In this document: positions 1 through 10,075 of the stretch, piece by piece
How positions within the stretch are numbered: position 1 is the first letter of the stretch
Layout of the letters: each line of letters starts with the position of its first letter
Assembly (NCBI GenBank): GCA_958298945.1
Contig: OY282605.1
Location: 23,662,811 to 23,726,810 of the forward strand
DNA length: 64,000 bases
Origin: Atherix ibis
Taxonomy: Eukaryota > Arthropoda > Insecta > Diptera > Athericidae
Direction of reading: 5' to 3'
Translations under genes and position numbers: made by a program
Notes under the pieces: model-generated
What the model saw: the letters and a program-made list of their open reading frames with translations, nothing else
What the model was told of the DNA's origin: nothing
Database searches by the model: none

Positions 1-166
1 TATGATTTTGCACGAAGTGAAGTTATTAAGAATTCTACGCACACATTCCATTGAGTCTATTGCTTTTCTAAGCGTATAGTTTTAGAAAAAGAATTTCAAA
101 TACGCATTATAAAATGGCTTTCGGGTTCAGACGGCATATAATTTGATCCCTTGGAACAATAGTCGT

Positions 167-517
167 TTAGATTTCTAAAACAGAAGAAAGCATTTTCAGT
201 CTATAAGTACCGGGTACGACCATCACCAAGCTCTCATCTGATGCCCGAAATTTGTTTAACCCTGTTTGGGGTGCTGTTGGGGATGTGCAGGTGGACTCGA
301 TATTGAAATTGGTAGATTTTACATCTAACAAAAGAGCAGCAATTTTCCCAGTTGTAACGTTAAACTTTCGTTTGGAAATAATGCCGTATTGAAGACACGT
401 AGAACACACAAAGTTTGTCAAACGCACTTGCCTGCGAGAGATTCCTTGTTCGCAATCAAAGCAACTAAAGTGCTCGTGGTATGCGAAGTATTTTTGGGAT
501 TTGCAAGTACTCAGCAT
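167..517 (-). CDS. uncharacterised 116-codon ORF with two CxxC pairs, antisense in a nervy intron
   Basis: An ATG-started open frame of 116 codons on the strand opposite nervy. It has an early pair CFDC and a second pair CSTC 17 residues on, a spacing that could bind zinc, then a neutral Thr/Ser-rich tail. I do not recognise a family. Base composition is less AT-rich than its flanks, which argues mildly for coding, but there is no visible promoter, homologue or poly(A) signal. It may be an unspliced nested gene, an exon of one, or chance. Confidence 0.3.
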   Translation of the reverse strand: MLSTCKSQKYFAYHEHFSCFDCEQGISRRQVRLTNFVCSTCLQYGIISKRKFNVTTGKIAALLLDVKSTNFNIESTCTSPTAPQTGLNKFRASDESLVMVVPGTYRLKMLSSVLEI

Positions 518-927
518 TTATGAATTGGCAGTTTGCAGTTGCTAATCGTGTAGAGTAACTTCGATGGATGATAATGGCTAAACGATAATATTGTAGTACA
601 ATCGATTTTGTGGAGGAATTGGTCCACTAAATAAGCTGCACTGCCAGTACATGTGCTCGCATTGAAAGCGAATTTGTATCTCGTAATAAATGGTGTGTCT
701 GTTTGTGAAAGGACTTTTTGGATTTAGCTCCTTTTCCTATGCTATTGTAGTCCAATTATTACCCGAAAGGTATTTCGATCCAAATACATTTATCTGATAT
801 GGACACGTATCAGCCACTATCTCTACAAATAAACAGAAGCTTTTCTTCAATATATGATATTTTTGTTCTAATAGTAGTGGTTATATTTTTTGTCGTAGTA
901 ATTTTTATTTTCTGTTCTTGGTTTCAG

Positions 928-1244
928 GTAATGGTAAGGATAGCTGTCGAACACCAGATTCACCAGAAAGTGCACGAGCAGTAGCGCCCCGATCACCAAT
1001 GTCACCTCAAATTCATCACAACAGTCTGGCACCGCCCAGACCCAATAGAAATTCCAGCTCATCCCCGGTTATTAATGGTGCAACTACAACACCTCCACCC
1101 GCCTCATCAGCAATCCCCCCACACCATGAACAATCGAGAGCTTTGAGTAAAATTCGAAAATTTCTCGGATCACTAGTTCAGTTTGGACAGGAAGCAAATC
1201 CTGAAACAAGTGATCGTATACGTGCTCTTGTCCTTTCGTTAGCA
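928..1244 (+). CDS. nvy: nervy coding exon: Pro/Ser-rich N-terminal region and start of NHR1
   Basis: The acceptor follows a pyrimidine-rich tract ending TTTCAG at 927, and the donor is GTAAGT at 1245. The exon needs one base from an upstream exon to complete its first codon. It encodes a low-complexity Ser/Pro/Asn stretch, then the start of the TAFH domain ([15 protein letters not shown]) and the following helix. The reading frame runs open into the intron, so the splice site and family homology, not the ORF end, define the exon boundary. Confidence 0.9.
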
Positions 1245-4200
1245 GTAAGTTTTAATCCTTTTATTAAAAAGAAAACAACAACCCCATTGGTGAGAGTTAT
1301 CAAATTTTTATTGGATTTTTTTCTGTGTATTTTCCAATTTTAATAGAGCGGCGGTGTATCAACAGATGATTTTAAAGTTGCACTTCAGGAATTGACAAAT
1401 TTTCCCCTCAGACCATACGTCATTCCATTTCTTAAATCACATGTTCCTCTACTTCAACGTGAGATCAATGGATTAGCTAGAGCCACTAATCAGGTAAGGA
1501 GGAGAAAGGGAAATTGTTATTAAAAGAATTAAATAAAGAAAGTTTCGTTTTAATTGCCATATTTTATCGAGAAAAAAAAATTATTGTTTTTCCAACAAAA
1601 AAATGTAAATTTTCCAAGAAGATTTTAAAATTTAAAATTATGTCATGTGACCAATCATATCACAGAAATAAAAGCCCATATTTTTTCCATTTGAAGCCAT
1701 AATAAACAGAAAACCTTTTGGAACTCTGCAATTTTGGAATAATTGAAATAATCCCTTATCGCCAACAAACAATTCTAATCCTCTGGAAATTTGCAATAAT
1801 AAAAACGAACTGCCTTAATTCCTATAGATCCGTAGGTCTCCTTTCATTCTTGACAAAATTTTTTGAAAAAGTATTCCTACATTGCTTATATCATCTGCTC
1901 GAATCATTTGATTCAGTGCTTAATTACCCAACAGTGTCTTAAATAAGTAAGAATATAGGGCCAGTGCATTGAAGCTTTCAAATGAAGCTTTGCAGCGCTT
2001 TTGATAATCGGGCCTACTCTGGAAACTTTTGATAATAGGGCCTGCTCTGGAAAACTCTCTGAAGAGGATTTACCTAATACTAAAATGATTCCTTACAAAT
2101 GTCTAAGTAACTAAAGCTAACAAACTTATATTTGATGGTGTTCCACAAGGTAGCTAACTCGGTCCTATACTGTACAATATTTATACGTTCGCTATTAAAT
2201 CTGTTCTGAAACTTTTATGATATATACGAGGTCTGTTCAAAAAGTATCGCGAATTTTGAATTTCCACGGGTAACGTATATTCGATTTTCGATTTTTTGTC
2301 GGCCATTTTGAATGTTCAGTTAATTTTTGACAGCTGCTTTGCTTGCACGTGTTTTGGCTCGTCTTCAATTTTTGCCCATTCCCAAAAATCTGTATCAAAT
2401 TTTGTGTGAAAATCAAAATTAATTGGTCAGACGCATTCCGAATGTTGATTGTGGCATATGGTGAGGCTACCTTGAACCAAAGCAACGTTTATCGATGGTA
2501 CAAAATGTTCTCAGAGGGCCGAGAAGATGTTAACGACGAAAAGCGTTCTGGACGCCCGAGCACGTCAACAACAGACGAAAACATTGATGAAGTGAAGAAA
2601 ACAGTATTGGCCAATCGTCGAATCACCGTTTGAGAAGTTACTGAGGGCTTAAACATATCGATTTGCTCGTATCATTCGATTTTTACCAATGATTTGTGCG
2701 TGAGACGGATCGCCGCGAAATTCGTACAAAAATTGCTCAATTTCGACCAAAAACAGCATCGCATTCACATTGCTAAGGAGCTGTTGGACTCTGTCCGCGG
2801 CTATCCAAAAGAGTCATAAGATCACAAAAAATGATTTTTTGAAGTGCTTCGAGGATTGGAAAAGAAGTTGGCATAAGTGTATAATATCTGGTGGGGATTA
2901 CTTTGAAGGGGAGAAAATAGATATTCATTAAAAAATACATAATTTTTGAAAAAACACAACATTCGCGATATTTTTGAACAGACCTCCTATGCAGACGATA
3001 CTTTCCAATGTATTTCCGAAATTCTCCAAGTCCAAATCTAAACCCTTTAGTACTAGTTTATCAAACACAATCTTAACCCAACTTTTACTATCCGCCATTC
3101 TCCTTATATATTTATAAATTGGTGTGAAATATTACATAACAGTAAATATTGGCACTTTGGAGTTTATTTAGACAAACGCTTGGACTATATTTAGACAAAC
3201 GCTTGACATGGTATCCACACATGAACTAAGCCTTAAAAGAGTAAAACTAAACAGACGATACTTCGCCTTCTAGGCAAACGTTCGAAACTCACTGTAAACA
3301 GTAGAGAACTTTTATACAATGACCCCCTTTACGTGTTACAGAGAAGTAATAAGACTGACTTATTCCCGGACTTTTACCTTGATATACCAGGTGTATAAGC
3401 TCAGCGAGCGCGTGCTCCATCAACGAAAATAGGTGTCAGTTGAGTGTCTCCAAGTAGTTGCGGACCATTTTTGACGTGTGCGATGGTGCGTTGTCATATA
3501 GGAAAATCGGCGTGTCATGTCTTTGTTGATAATCCGTCCTTTTTTCACGCAGAGAACGATGCAATTTGATCAGTTGTTGATGGTAGCGATGGGCATTGAC
3601 AGTTTCATCAGATTTCAACATCTCATACTAAACGATACCCTGCTGATTCCACAAAACGCACAGCATCGTCTTCCGTCCGAAGCGATTTGGTCTTGTGGAA
3701 GATGTTGATGGTTGGCCGGGATCAACCCACGATTTCTTGCGCTTAGGATTCTCGAAATATATTCACTTTTCATCGTCTGTCACAATCCGATGCAGGAACG
3801 TCTTTCTTTTTTGTCTGGCGAGCAAGATTTCGCATGTGTTTTGGCGTCGCTCCGTCTGCCTATCGTTCAATTCATGCGGCACCCATTTTCCGATCTTTCC
3901 AATGTTCCCCATGGCACGCAGACGCATGGAAATGACTGGTTGAGTAACACCCAATTGCTCCGGGAGCATTTTTTGCGATTGGGTATCGTCTTCGTCCAAA
4001 AGAGCCTGGAATTGATGGTCCTCCAACTTCCAAGGCCGATTTTTACGCTTCTTGTCCTACAAGTCAAAATTGCCGTTTTTGAACCGACGAAACTAATCTC
4101 GGCACATTGTTTCCGATAAAGCACTGTCACCATAGGCCTCCATAAGCATTCGTTATGATTCGGCAGCCGATTTCTTCAAATTGAAGCAGAAAAGCAGAGC

Positions 4201-7200
4201 TTCCCGCATATGCTCTTTTTCTGGCACAAAACTAAACATGATTACCAAAGGAAAAATGTATGTTGTTGTACGAAATTTCTGACAATGTGCACTGATTAAT
4301 GTTGACAGATGTCAAACTCATAAAATAAAAGTATGGCGTGCCCATGGTAGCTTAATACGCTCACTCACGCCATCTATGACCAAACAGCGGATTTATACTT
4401 ATACACCTGGTAGTTTTATGTTACTCCCTCCTAGGGTCTACTCCTTCCTAAGAAGTTTCAACCTAGTCCGGTAACTTAGTTACCCTACAGAATGTGATAA
4501 ATAAAATTGAAAATGAATCAATGAGGAACATTCCTTATCAACGGAACCAATTTTAGGGGTGGTCAAAAAAACAGTGGCAAATTAACCTTACTCAGGGAAG
4601 CATTCAAAATCGAAAACTGATGAACATGTACAACGGGTGAGGACTCTTGTGAGGTGAGACCGGTGATTAATATTAGAGATATAGAGTGAGTTCTTGAAAG
4701 GTTCAGAAAAAGGATTATTTCCATCAGATCGGTAATTGCACACACTTGGATGCGGCATCCTATTACATGGTCATCTCCATCGGGAAAAGAGCTTCCTTCG
4801 GCTCTCCAGATCAAGTATTACCTTGATATATGTCCGAGAAGATTCGTTTTCCCTCCAACATTTTCTTAGAAACACCAATCGTTGACTTAAACATCACAAG
4901 TTGTAGATATTAAATAAATTAATTAAAAACATTTCTTTTGTATTTATTTTGAACAAAACGTTAGAAAGTTTTTGCTCGAAGTGTTAGGAAAAATGATAAT
5001 TCTTCACTGACACTTTCACTTACTTCCGTTTAGAAATTTCTACCCCATACCATGACCAAATAGCACTCCACATTCACCACTCACCACTCACTTACTATCA
5101 ATTTCACCAGCATATGTCCTCAACAATCATTAATTCTTCACAATTTGTTTTTCGTTTTGATTATTGATTATTTGATGGTATGAGGAGTATGCCATGTCGC
5201 GTCTAAATGTCGCTCTAATCAGTCTATGGTTTAAGTAGTCATCATAAAATATTCAGTAACAAGAAGAACAGAAAAAATCGTCTATCGTATCGACCTGACA
5301 GGTGCCAACTGGTCGAGAGGTGGTGGTCGTTAATTAAAACTATTCTCAACGAACGATTCCTCTATGGTCGATGATTAAGTCTTGTTTATTCAGTTGTCAA
5401 TTAACTACTGTACGTACACCTACAATACGATTACTGCAGCAACAAATAAAAAAACAAAAACCCCAAAAGAAGCAAAAATTTCAACACACTATAGAGCATA
5501 TGTTGTGAAATCAGAAACTTTTGCAGATGATACGCATTATCGTATCGAAATGATTTTTTTTATAATAATTTTTTTCTTGTTTTTGTAATTAAGAGCAATA
5601 TTATTAATGAGACATTATTGAGTGCTAATGAAGATATATTCATTGCTAACTGTAGGAAATTAGTATGCGAAATAAATGCGTTTATGACCCCCAAAGAGTT
5701 ATTTAGCAGTAGTCGAACGTACGAATACGAGTTAATAGTCATTTGCACATGCCAATAAATGAATGCATTTAATTATCACAATTTTTCGTATAATTATTAT
5801 TTTAAGTTGTCTTATTATTAGAATAGGAGTTTTTTTTTCCAATTATTTACGTTTTGCAATGATTTTCGATAGACAACTCTTCAGTATGTGACTAGTAATG
5901 AGAATAGTGCCATCGAATTTGCTCACAATCCCAGCGATCACGTTGAGATTTTCCTTCCGCTTGAAAGTGCAGCCAATGCAGTGAATAGTAACGGGTTCGT
6001 TTTCAAACGAAGATCTTCGGATATGATGGATCCACATAATGGCGCCGCAGACTGGAACGATTACATATATCCACCGGCAAAACGGCTGCACGGACATACG
6101 ACACTAATGAATTCGTCAACAAGTCATCTGTTTGGTAGTCAACCAGCCCTTTTTGAGTATCAAAACAGTTCTGTTAGTCAGAGTGAAGGTTTTCCTGGAC
6201 TATTAGATAAGGTATGTCATAAAATATTTTCTTTAAACTCTAGTTTGATTAAATTCTTAAAAACAAAAAACAAAATGTCTTCATTTTATTATAAAGTCCA
6301 ATCATCGTGACGAGAGAGATGCGAGATGTGTTGAAAACCAAAGAATTACCCGAATGGGTGGCGAAGAGGAGTGGAAAAATATTCACACAATGTTGAATTG
6401 TATTTCGGCAATGGTCGATAAGACAAAACGAGCTATTACCATCCTGCAGCAAAGAGGAGTTGAACCTCAACCGAACTATACAGACGCAACTGTGTCAGAA
6501 ATTCGACGCCAGACTGAAGAGAAAGTAGCCGAATTCAAAAGAAGTGCTGAGGAGGCAGTCAATCAGGTAAAAAACAAATTAATAGTAAATTTATGCGTCC
6601 TTTCTTTTGTTAAATACAATTTTTTTTTTAAATATACATTAGGTTAAACGACAGGCTGTTATAGAAATACAAAGAGCGGTGGCAGCAGCTGAAAATCGGG
6701 CTGCCGAAATAATGGCACAGGAACGTTTGAAAATGGAAAAATTCTTCGTCGAAATGAGTAAGCATGCAATCGATAGTGGCGATGTGGACAGCAAGTCGCC
6801 ATCCCTTACAGCTGGTCAAAATGTGAGTTGTCTAAATTTTTGATGGTAGTCTCCTTTTTCGAAGTTTTCTTTTACTCATACTAAAATGTTTTCTCATCCA
6901 AAGTTCAACGATCATAATTTAATTTTACTTAAAAAACAAATTAATTTCTAATGATCCAGGCATGCTGGAATTGCGGCAGAAAGGCAAATGAGACTTGTTC
7001 AGGATGTAATTTGGCGCGATATTGTGGCGCTTTCTGTCAGCACAAAGATTGGGAACATCACCATCAGGTTAGTAACAATTTATAACATATGAGGTCTGTT
7101 AAAAAAGTATTTTCGCGGGGTATGTATATTCGATTTTTGTTTTTTTGTGGCGTTATGTTGGCAGTCATGTCTTTCACTTATGTCAACACTATCGGCCATT

Positions 7201-8625
7201 TTGAATGTTCAGTTAATTTTTGACAGCTGCTTTGCTTACACGTGTTTTGGCTCGTCTTCGATTTTTGCCCATTCCAAAAAATGGATCAAAGAGTCGGTTT
7301 CGGGAACAATAAAAAGTCACAGGGGGCCAGATCTAGAGAATACGGTAGCTGTGTGTTGTTTTTGGCCAAAAATTCGCGCACAAGCAACGATGCGTGAGCA
7401 GGGCCGTTATCAGGGTGCAAAACACAATTTTTATTCTTCCACAAATCCGGTCGTTTCTGACGGATTGCTTCGCGCAACTTGCGCATAATTTGTAGGTAAT
7501 ATTCCTAATTTACAGTTCTACCCTGTGGCAAGAACCCATGATGCACCGTGCCCCTGCAATCGAAGAAAACTGTCAGCAAAACCTTCACATTCGACCGAAC
7601 TTGACGCGCTTTATTCGGTCTTGGCTTGTGCGGCAGCTTCCATTGGGATGATGAAGCTTTGGTTTCCACGTCATAACTATAAACCCATGATTCGTCATCA
7701 GTTATGACCCTCTGGAGCAAATTTGGGTAGTCGCGGACAGTGTCCAACCGCCCTTAGCAATGTTAATGCAATGCTGTTTTTGGTCGAAATGGAGCAATTT
7801 TGGTACGAATTTTGCGGCGACCCGTCTCACGACCAAATCATTGGTAAAAATCAAATGGTACGAGCCAATCAATAGGTTTAAGTCCTCAGCAACTTCTCTA
7901 ACGGTGATTCGACGATTGGCCAATACTATTTTCTTCACTTCATCAATGTTTTCGTCTGTTGTTGACGTGCTCGGGCGTCCGGAACGCTTTTCGTCGTTCA
8001 AATCTTCTCAGCCCTCTGAGAACATTTTGTACCACCGATAAACGTTGCTTCGGTCCAAGGTAGCTTCACCATATGTCACAGTCAACATTCGGAATGCGTT
8101 CGCGCAATTAATTTTGTTTTTCATACAAAATTTGATACAGATTCTTTCATCCATTGATACAGACGAGCCAAAACACGTGCAAGTAAAGCAGCTGTCAAAA
8201 ATTAACAGAACATTCAAAATGCCCGAAATTGTCGGCATATGTGAGAGACATAGAGACATGAGTACCAATATGACGCCACAAAAATCAAAAATCTTTTCAT
8301 TTTTTTTTAAATGAATTTTTGTTAAAAATCAAATGTTTTGTTTTCGATACGATATTTTCCCCATTATTTTCGATTTAATTTGTTAAAAAAAATCGTCCTT
8401 TTTTTGTTCTGATGTCATCCTTAACAGATATGCGGTAATGCCCGTTCCGATGTTAGCGCTGCAGCAGCGGCTGCTGTTGCCGCTGCGTCAAAAATACAGT
8501 CACAGTCAGTTCGCGCACAAATAGTCCGATCGCCACCATCGCAACCGCAACCACTACAGCCAGGCAACGGGCAACCGGCGAGCGTTGTGACGAATGGCAT
8601 AAATACGGCCACCACCACCAAATGA
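928..8625 (+). CDS. nvy: nervy / RUNX1T1 (ETO, MTG8) family transcriptional corepressor, 3' seven coding exons
   Basis: Seven coding segments join in phase: 928-1244, 1347-1493, 5885-6211, 6297-6566, 6643-6822, 6960-7067 and 8428-8625, giving about 514 residues to a TGA stop. All introns are GT-AG. Domains in order: NHR1/TAFH (end of segment 1 plus segment 2), a proline/serine-rich linker, NHR2 oligomerisation helix (segment 4), NHR3 coiled coil (segments 4-5), and an NHR4 MYND zinc finger (segments 6-7). Family members are nuclear scaffold corepressors that bind transcription factors and recruit NCoR/HDAC complexes; fly Nervy is also described as a PKA-anchoring protein. Segment 1 begins in mid-codon, so the 5' coding exon(s) lie outside the window. 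The protein ends with an alanine- and Gln/Pro-rich tail. The domain order and MYND spacing make the assignment firm; the gene symbol follows the single fly orthologue. Confidence 0.95.
1347..1493 (+). CDS. nvy: nervy coding exon: second half of NHR1/TAFH domain
   Basis: This 49-codon, phase 0-0 exon lies between TAATAG and GTAAGG. It encodes the most conserved TAFH segment, including [13 protein letters not shown] followed by a leucine/arginine-rich helix. In ETO proteins this surface binds activation domains of E-proteins. The alternative acceptor two bases downstream would create an early stop, so this start is preferred. Confidence 0.92.
2227..2987 (+). mobile_element. internally deleted DD34D mariner (761 bp) inside the Jockey relic
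   Basis: The TIRs begin GAGGTCTGTTCAAAAA on the left and its complement on the right (about 25 bp), flanked by TA at 2225-2226 and 2988-2989. The coding strand is +. The N-terminal helix-turn-helix part is readable from about 2390 ([12 protein letters not shown], then [18 protein letters not shown]). After the LLDSVR segment near 2790 the sequence jumps to the extreme C-terminus ([23 protein letters not shown]). The whole catalytic domain, about 0.5 kb, is therefore missing. Stops interrupt the rest. It is a non-autonomous deletion derivative. Confidence 0.9.
3387..4410 (-). mobile_element. Mos1-like (mauritiana subfamily) mariner, C-terminally deleted
   Basis: Ends are CCAGGTGTATAAGCT and its complement, with TA at 3385-3386 and 4411-4412. 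The transposase runs right to left, with a [16 protein letters not shown] start near 4230. It retains the second-domain motif [27 protein letters not shown], the first catalytic Asp region (RIVTDDEK) and the second (FLYDNAPSH). The last roughly 50 residues and 3' UTR are deleted, so the 3' TIR abuts the MGHALAE region. Frameshifts and stops make it inactive. Length is 1024 bp against about 1.29 kb for Mos1. Confidence 0.92.
4490..4830 (+). mobile_element. old mariner relic, 'SKTDENV' family
   Basis: Degenerate + strand traces of a mariner N-terminal domain end in a SKTDEHV-like motif near 4605-4630, followed by non-coding sequence (GAAAGGTTCAG, ATCAGATCGG) that recurs at 53.5 kb. The same family appears at 12.0, 16.2, 42.7 and 53.2 kb. 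No intact TIRs are visible. Confidence 0.55.
5885..6211 (+). CDS. nvy: nervy coding exon: linker between NHR1 and NHR2
   Basis: A 109-codon, phase 0-0 exon after CTCTTCAG, ending before GTATGT. It continues the helix that follows NHR1, then encodes a poorly conserved linker with a basic KRR cluster (possible nuclear localisation) and an Asp/Tyr/Pro-rich part. It lies 4.4 kb downstream of the previous exon because of transposon-filled intron sequence. The exon is supported by phase, splice sites and its position in the family domain order more than by residue identity. Confidence 0.82.
6297..6566 (+). CDS. nvy: nervy coding exon: NHR2 oligomerisation domain and start of NHR3
   Basis: A 90-codon, phase 0-0 exon. 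The residues [13 protein letters not shown] followed by a Met/Val/Lys-rich helix match the hydrophobic heptad region NHR2, through which ETO proteins tetramerise. The end of the exon ([17 protein letters not shown]) starts NHR3. The flanking introns are short, 85 and 76 bp. Confidence 0.93.
6643..6822 (+). CDS. nvy: nervy coding exon: NHR3 coiled coil
   Basis: A 60-codon, phase 0-0 exon bounded by ACATTAG and GTGAGT. It encodes a charged helix ([20 protein letters not shown]) typical of NHR3, followed by a Ser/Asp-rich link to the MYND finger. Confidence 0.93.
6960..7067 (+). CDS. nvy: nervy coding exon: MYND (NHR4) zinc finger, first seven ligands
   Basis: A 36-codon, phase 0-0 exon. It encodes CWNC, CSGC, YCGAFC and QHKDWEHHH in order, which supplies all MYND zinc ligands except the last cysteine. 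MYND fingers of this family bind PPPLI-type motifs in NCoR/SMRT. The intron falls inside the finger, and the final Cys comes from the next exon 1.36 kb away. Confidence 0.95.
7090..8292 (-). mobile_element. rearranged DD34D mariner with two inverted 5' ends, in the last nervy intron
   Basis: The transposase reads leftward from about 8157 ([20 protein letters not shown]). It has the [14 protein letters not shown] linker, then TDDESWVY (first Asp), PDNGPAH (second Asp) and LAPCDFLLF (third Asp), spread over several frames. Instead of a normal 3' end, the left side (7090-7285) repeats the element's own 5' UTR in inverted orientation; the proper 5' UTR lies at about 8150-8292. The left TIR GAGGTCTGTT is present next to a TA, while the right TIR is lost. 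The junction near 7285 is shared with the copy at 17218. Confidence 0.85.
8428..8625 (+). CDS. nvy: nervy terminal coding exon: last MYND cysteine and C-terminal tail
   Basis: The acceptor CTTAACAG precedes ATA-TGC-GGT, which gives the final MYND ligand (IC-G). A poly-alanine run, a Gln/Pro-rich stretch and a Thr-rich end follow to TGA at 8623-8625. The preceding intron contains a rearranged mariner (7090-8292). Confidence 0.92.
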   Translation: MCGNARSDVSAAAAAAVAAASKIQSQSVRAQIVRSPPSQPQPLQPGNGQPASVVTNGINTATTTK

Positions 8626-9349
8626 CGTATTCGAATGATGAAACCGAAAAAGAAATACTTATGCTAGTCAAATTAAGCAACAACAAAAAAAAAATTAAAA
8701 ATAAAAATTAAAATAAAAATAAAAAATAATAAATATAAAAAAACTGAAGCTAAATAATAACAGGTAAAAAGTGATTGAAAAATACAGAATAAATTCTCGA
8801 TATAAAAACCAGATGAGGAAGATGGAGAAGAAAATATAAAATACACGATATTATTTAGAATATTTATTAATTGTTAATTTTTATTTTTATCATATTTATA
8901 ATATTTACATAGATTTAGTGAAAGATTCAATTCAATTTTTCTACAATTCTGATGCAATTTTTCTATGGAAATTCCGTTAAAATTTTATGGGAAATTTTAT
9001 TTTTCTTACACAATTATTTCTACCATAAACTTTAAAAATATTACTATTATTAATATTATCCAAATCATGCCAAATCATGCATTTACATAAAAATATTTTG
9101 GAGAAAGTAAAGTCAAATTTTGGAAATACATTTGAAATTTAGATTTTTGTAATATTTTAATTGTATTATATTGTGACATTATTCAAATAACGGGCAAAAC
9201 AATTTTCACAGGAATTGTTCCTTTTGAGATTGTTTTTATTTTGTGGGACGCAATTTTTCCATTATTTGAGAAATTTTGACTTTTTAATGCTCTAAAGTTA
9301 AAAAAAATGGTCTACGTAAATAAAATTTTTCAATAAAATATGATAAGTA
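8626..9349 (+). other. nervy 3' UTR and AT-rich flank
   Basis: After the stop codon the sequence is A-rich with many TAA and AATAAA-like words, probably 3' UTR to about 8.8 kb. From there to 9349 there is only AT-rich sequence without recognisable features. Confidence 0.5.
8788..8793 (+). terminator. candidate polyadenylation signal of nervy
   Basis: An AATAAA about 160 bp after the stop codon. Another lies near 8712, and the region is so A-rich that chance hexamers are expected, so which one is used is unknown. Confidence 0.3.
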
Positions 9350-10075
9350 AAAAAGTCAAATTACGTCAAATTACACGATCTTAAAGGAGAATTAACAATA
9401 CCAAAATATGAAATTACGCTTACTGGGAATATTTTGCGCAGGAAATCAAAAAAATATCATATTCTGTAGCATTTAAAGTCATTTTGTTGAAACCACATAT
9501 AGTCTACATTAAATTCGTTGTTTTTAGATTAAAAAAAATTATATATTAATAAGGTCATAACGCACCGAAATGGTCTGTCCTTCTTCATTTTCAAAGAAAT
9601 ATGGGTCAATGACACCTTTAGATTAAAATGCATACCAGACAGTCACTTTTTACGAGTACGGTGGCTTCTCGCGGGTACATGACAGTCAGTTTGTGCATAA
9701 AAAATGGCTTCTCCACAATTGCTTGTGGTTTTACACACAATTAGCCTTACTGGGAACATTTCGTGCAAGAAATCAAAAATTTATCATATTCTGTAGCATT
9801 TTAAGCGGTTTATTTGAAACCACATATAGTCTAGATTAAATTCGTTGTTTTCAGTGGAAAAGAAATAATATAATCATAAGGCCATAGCGCACCGAAATTG
9901 TCTGTCCTTCTTCATTTTCAAAGAAATATATACCATACAGTCAGTTTTTTACGAATACAATGGCTTCTCGCGGGTACATGACAGTCACTTTCTCAATAAA
10001 AAATGGCTTCTCCACAATTACTTGTGGTTTTACATAGCCTCATATATGGTTATTTTCCTTATTGACGTATTCACC
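9350..10075 (-). repeat. two tandem copies (about 310 bp each) of a Tc1/mariner transposase core relic
   Basis: Segments 9418-9742 and 9744-10040 are direct repeats. On the - strand they read as a degenerate transposase centre: VTVW-like, then GVI.PYFFENEEGQTI, preceded by a GEYVNK-like stretch near 10070. Stretch 9360-9400 resembles in reverse the CDLTPLD block of the same family. Similar relics occur at 19.9-21.1, 26.6, 36.0, 43.4 and 50.0 kb. Confidence 0.6.

Larger units (their letters stand above)
1790..4490 (+). mobile_element. decayed Jockey/CR1-like non-LTR retrotransposon, interrupted by two mariners
   Basis: Scattered reverse-transcriptase signatures occur in order on the + strand: [19 protein letters not shown] near 1820-1880, a GVPQGS-like motif near 2135-2155, the catalytic YADD box at 2988-2999, [12 protein letters not shown] near 3160-3200, and a downstream Leu/Arg-rich region to 3380. 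Stops and frameshifts are frequent, so it is dead. The frame is broken by mariner copies at 2227-2987 and 3387-4410. The sequence after 4412 is probably its 3' continuation. Confidence 0.75.
1494..5884 (+). other. large nervy intron (4.4 kb) filled with transposon debris
   Basis: The intron runs from GTAAGG to CTTCAG. It contains a Jockey-like relic (about 1790-4490), two mariner copies inside that relic, and an older mariner relic (4490-4830). From 4830 to 5884 I see only AT-rich sequence without conserved features. Confidence 0.85.

Noticed and set aside
868..1062. Antisense ORF overlapping the first nervy exon
   Set aside because: It is the shadow of a confident coding exon on the other strand.
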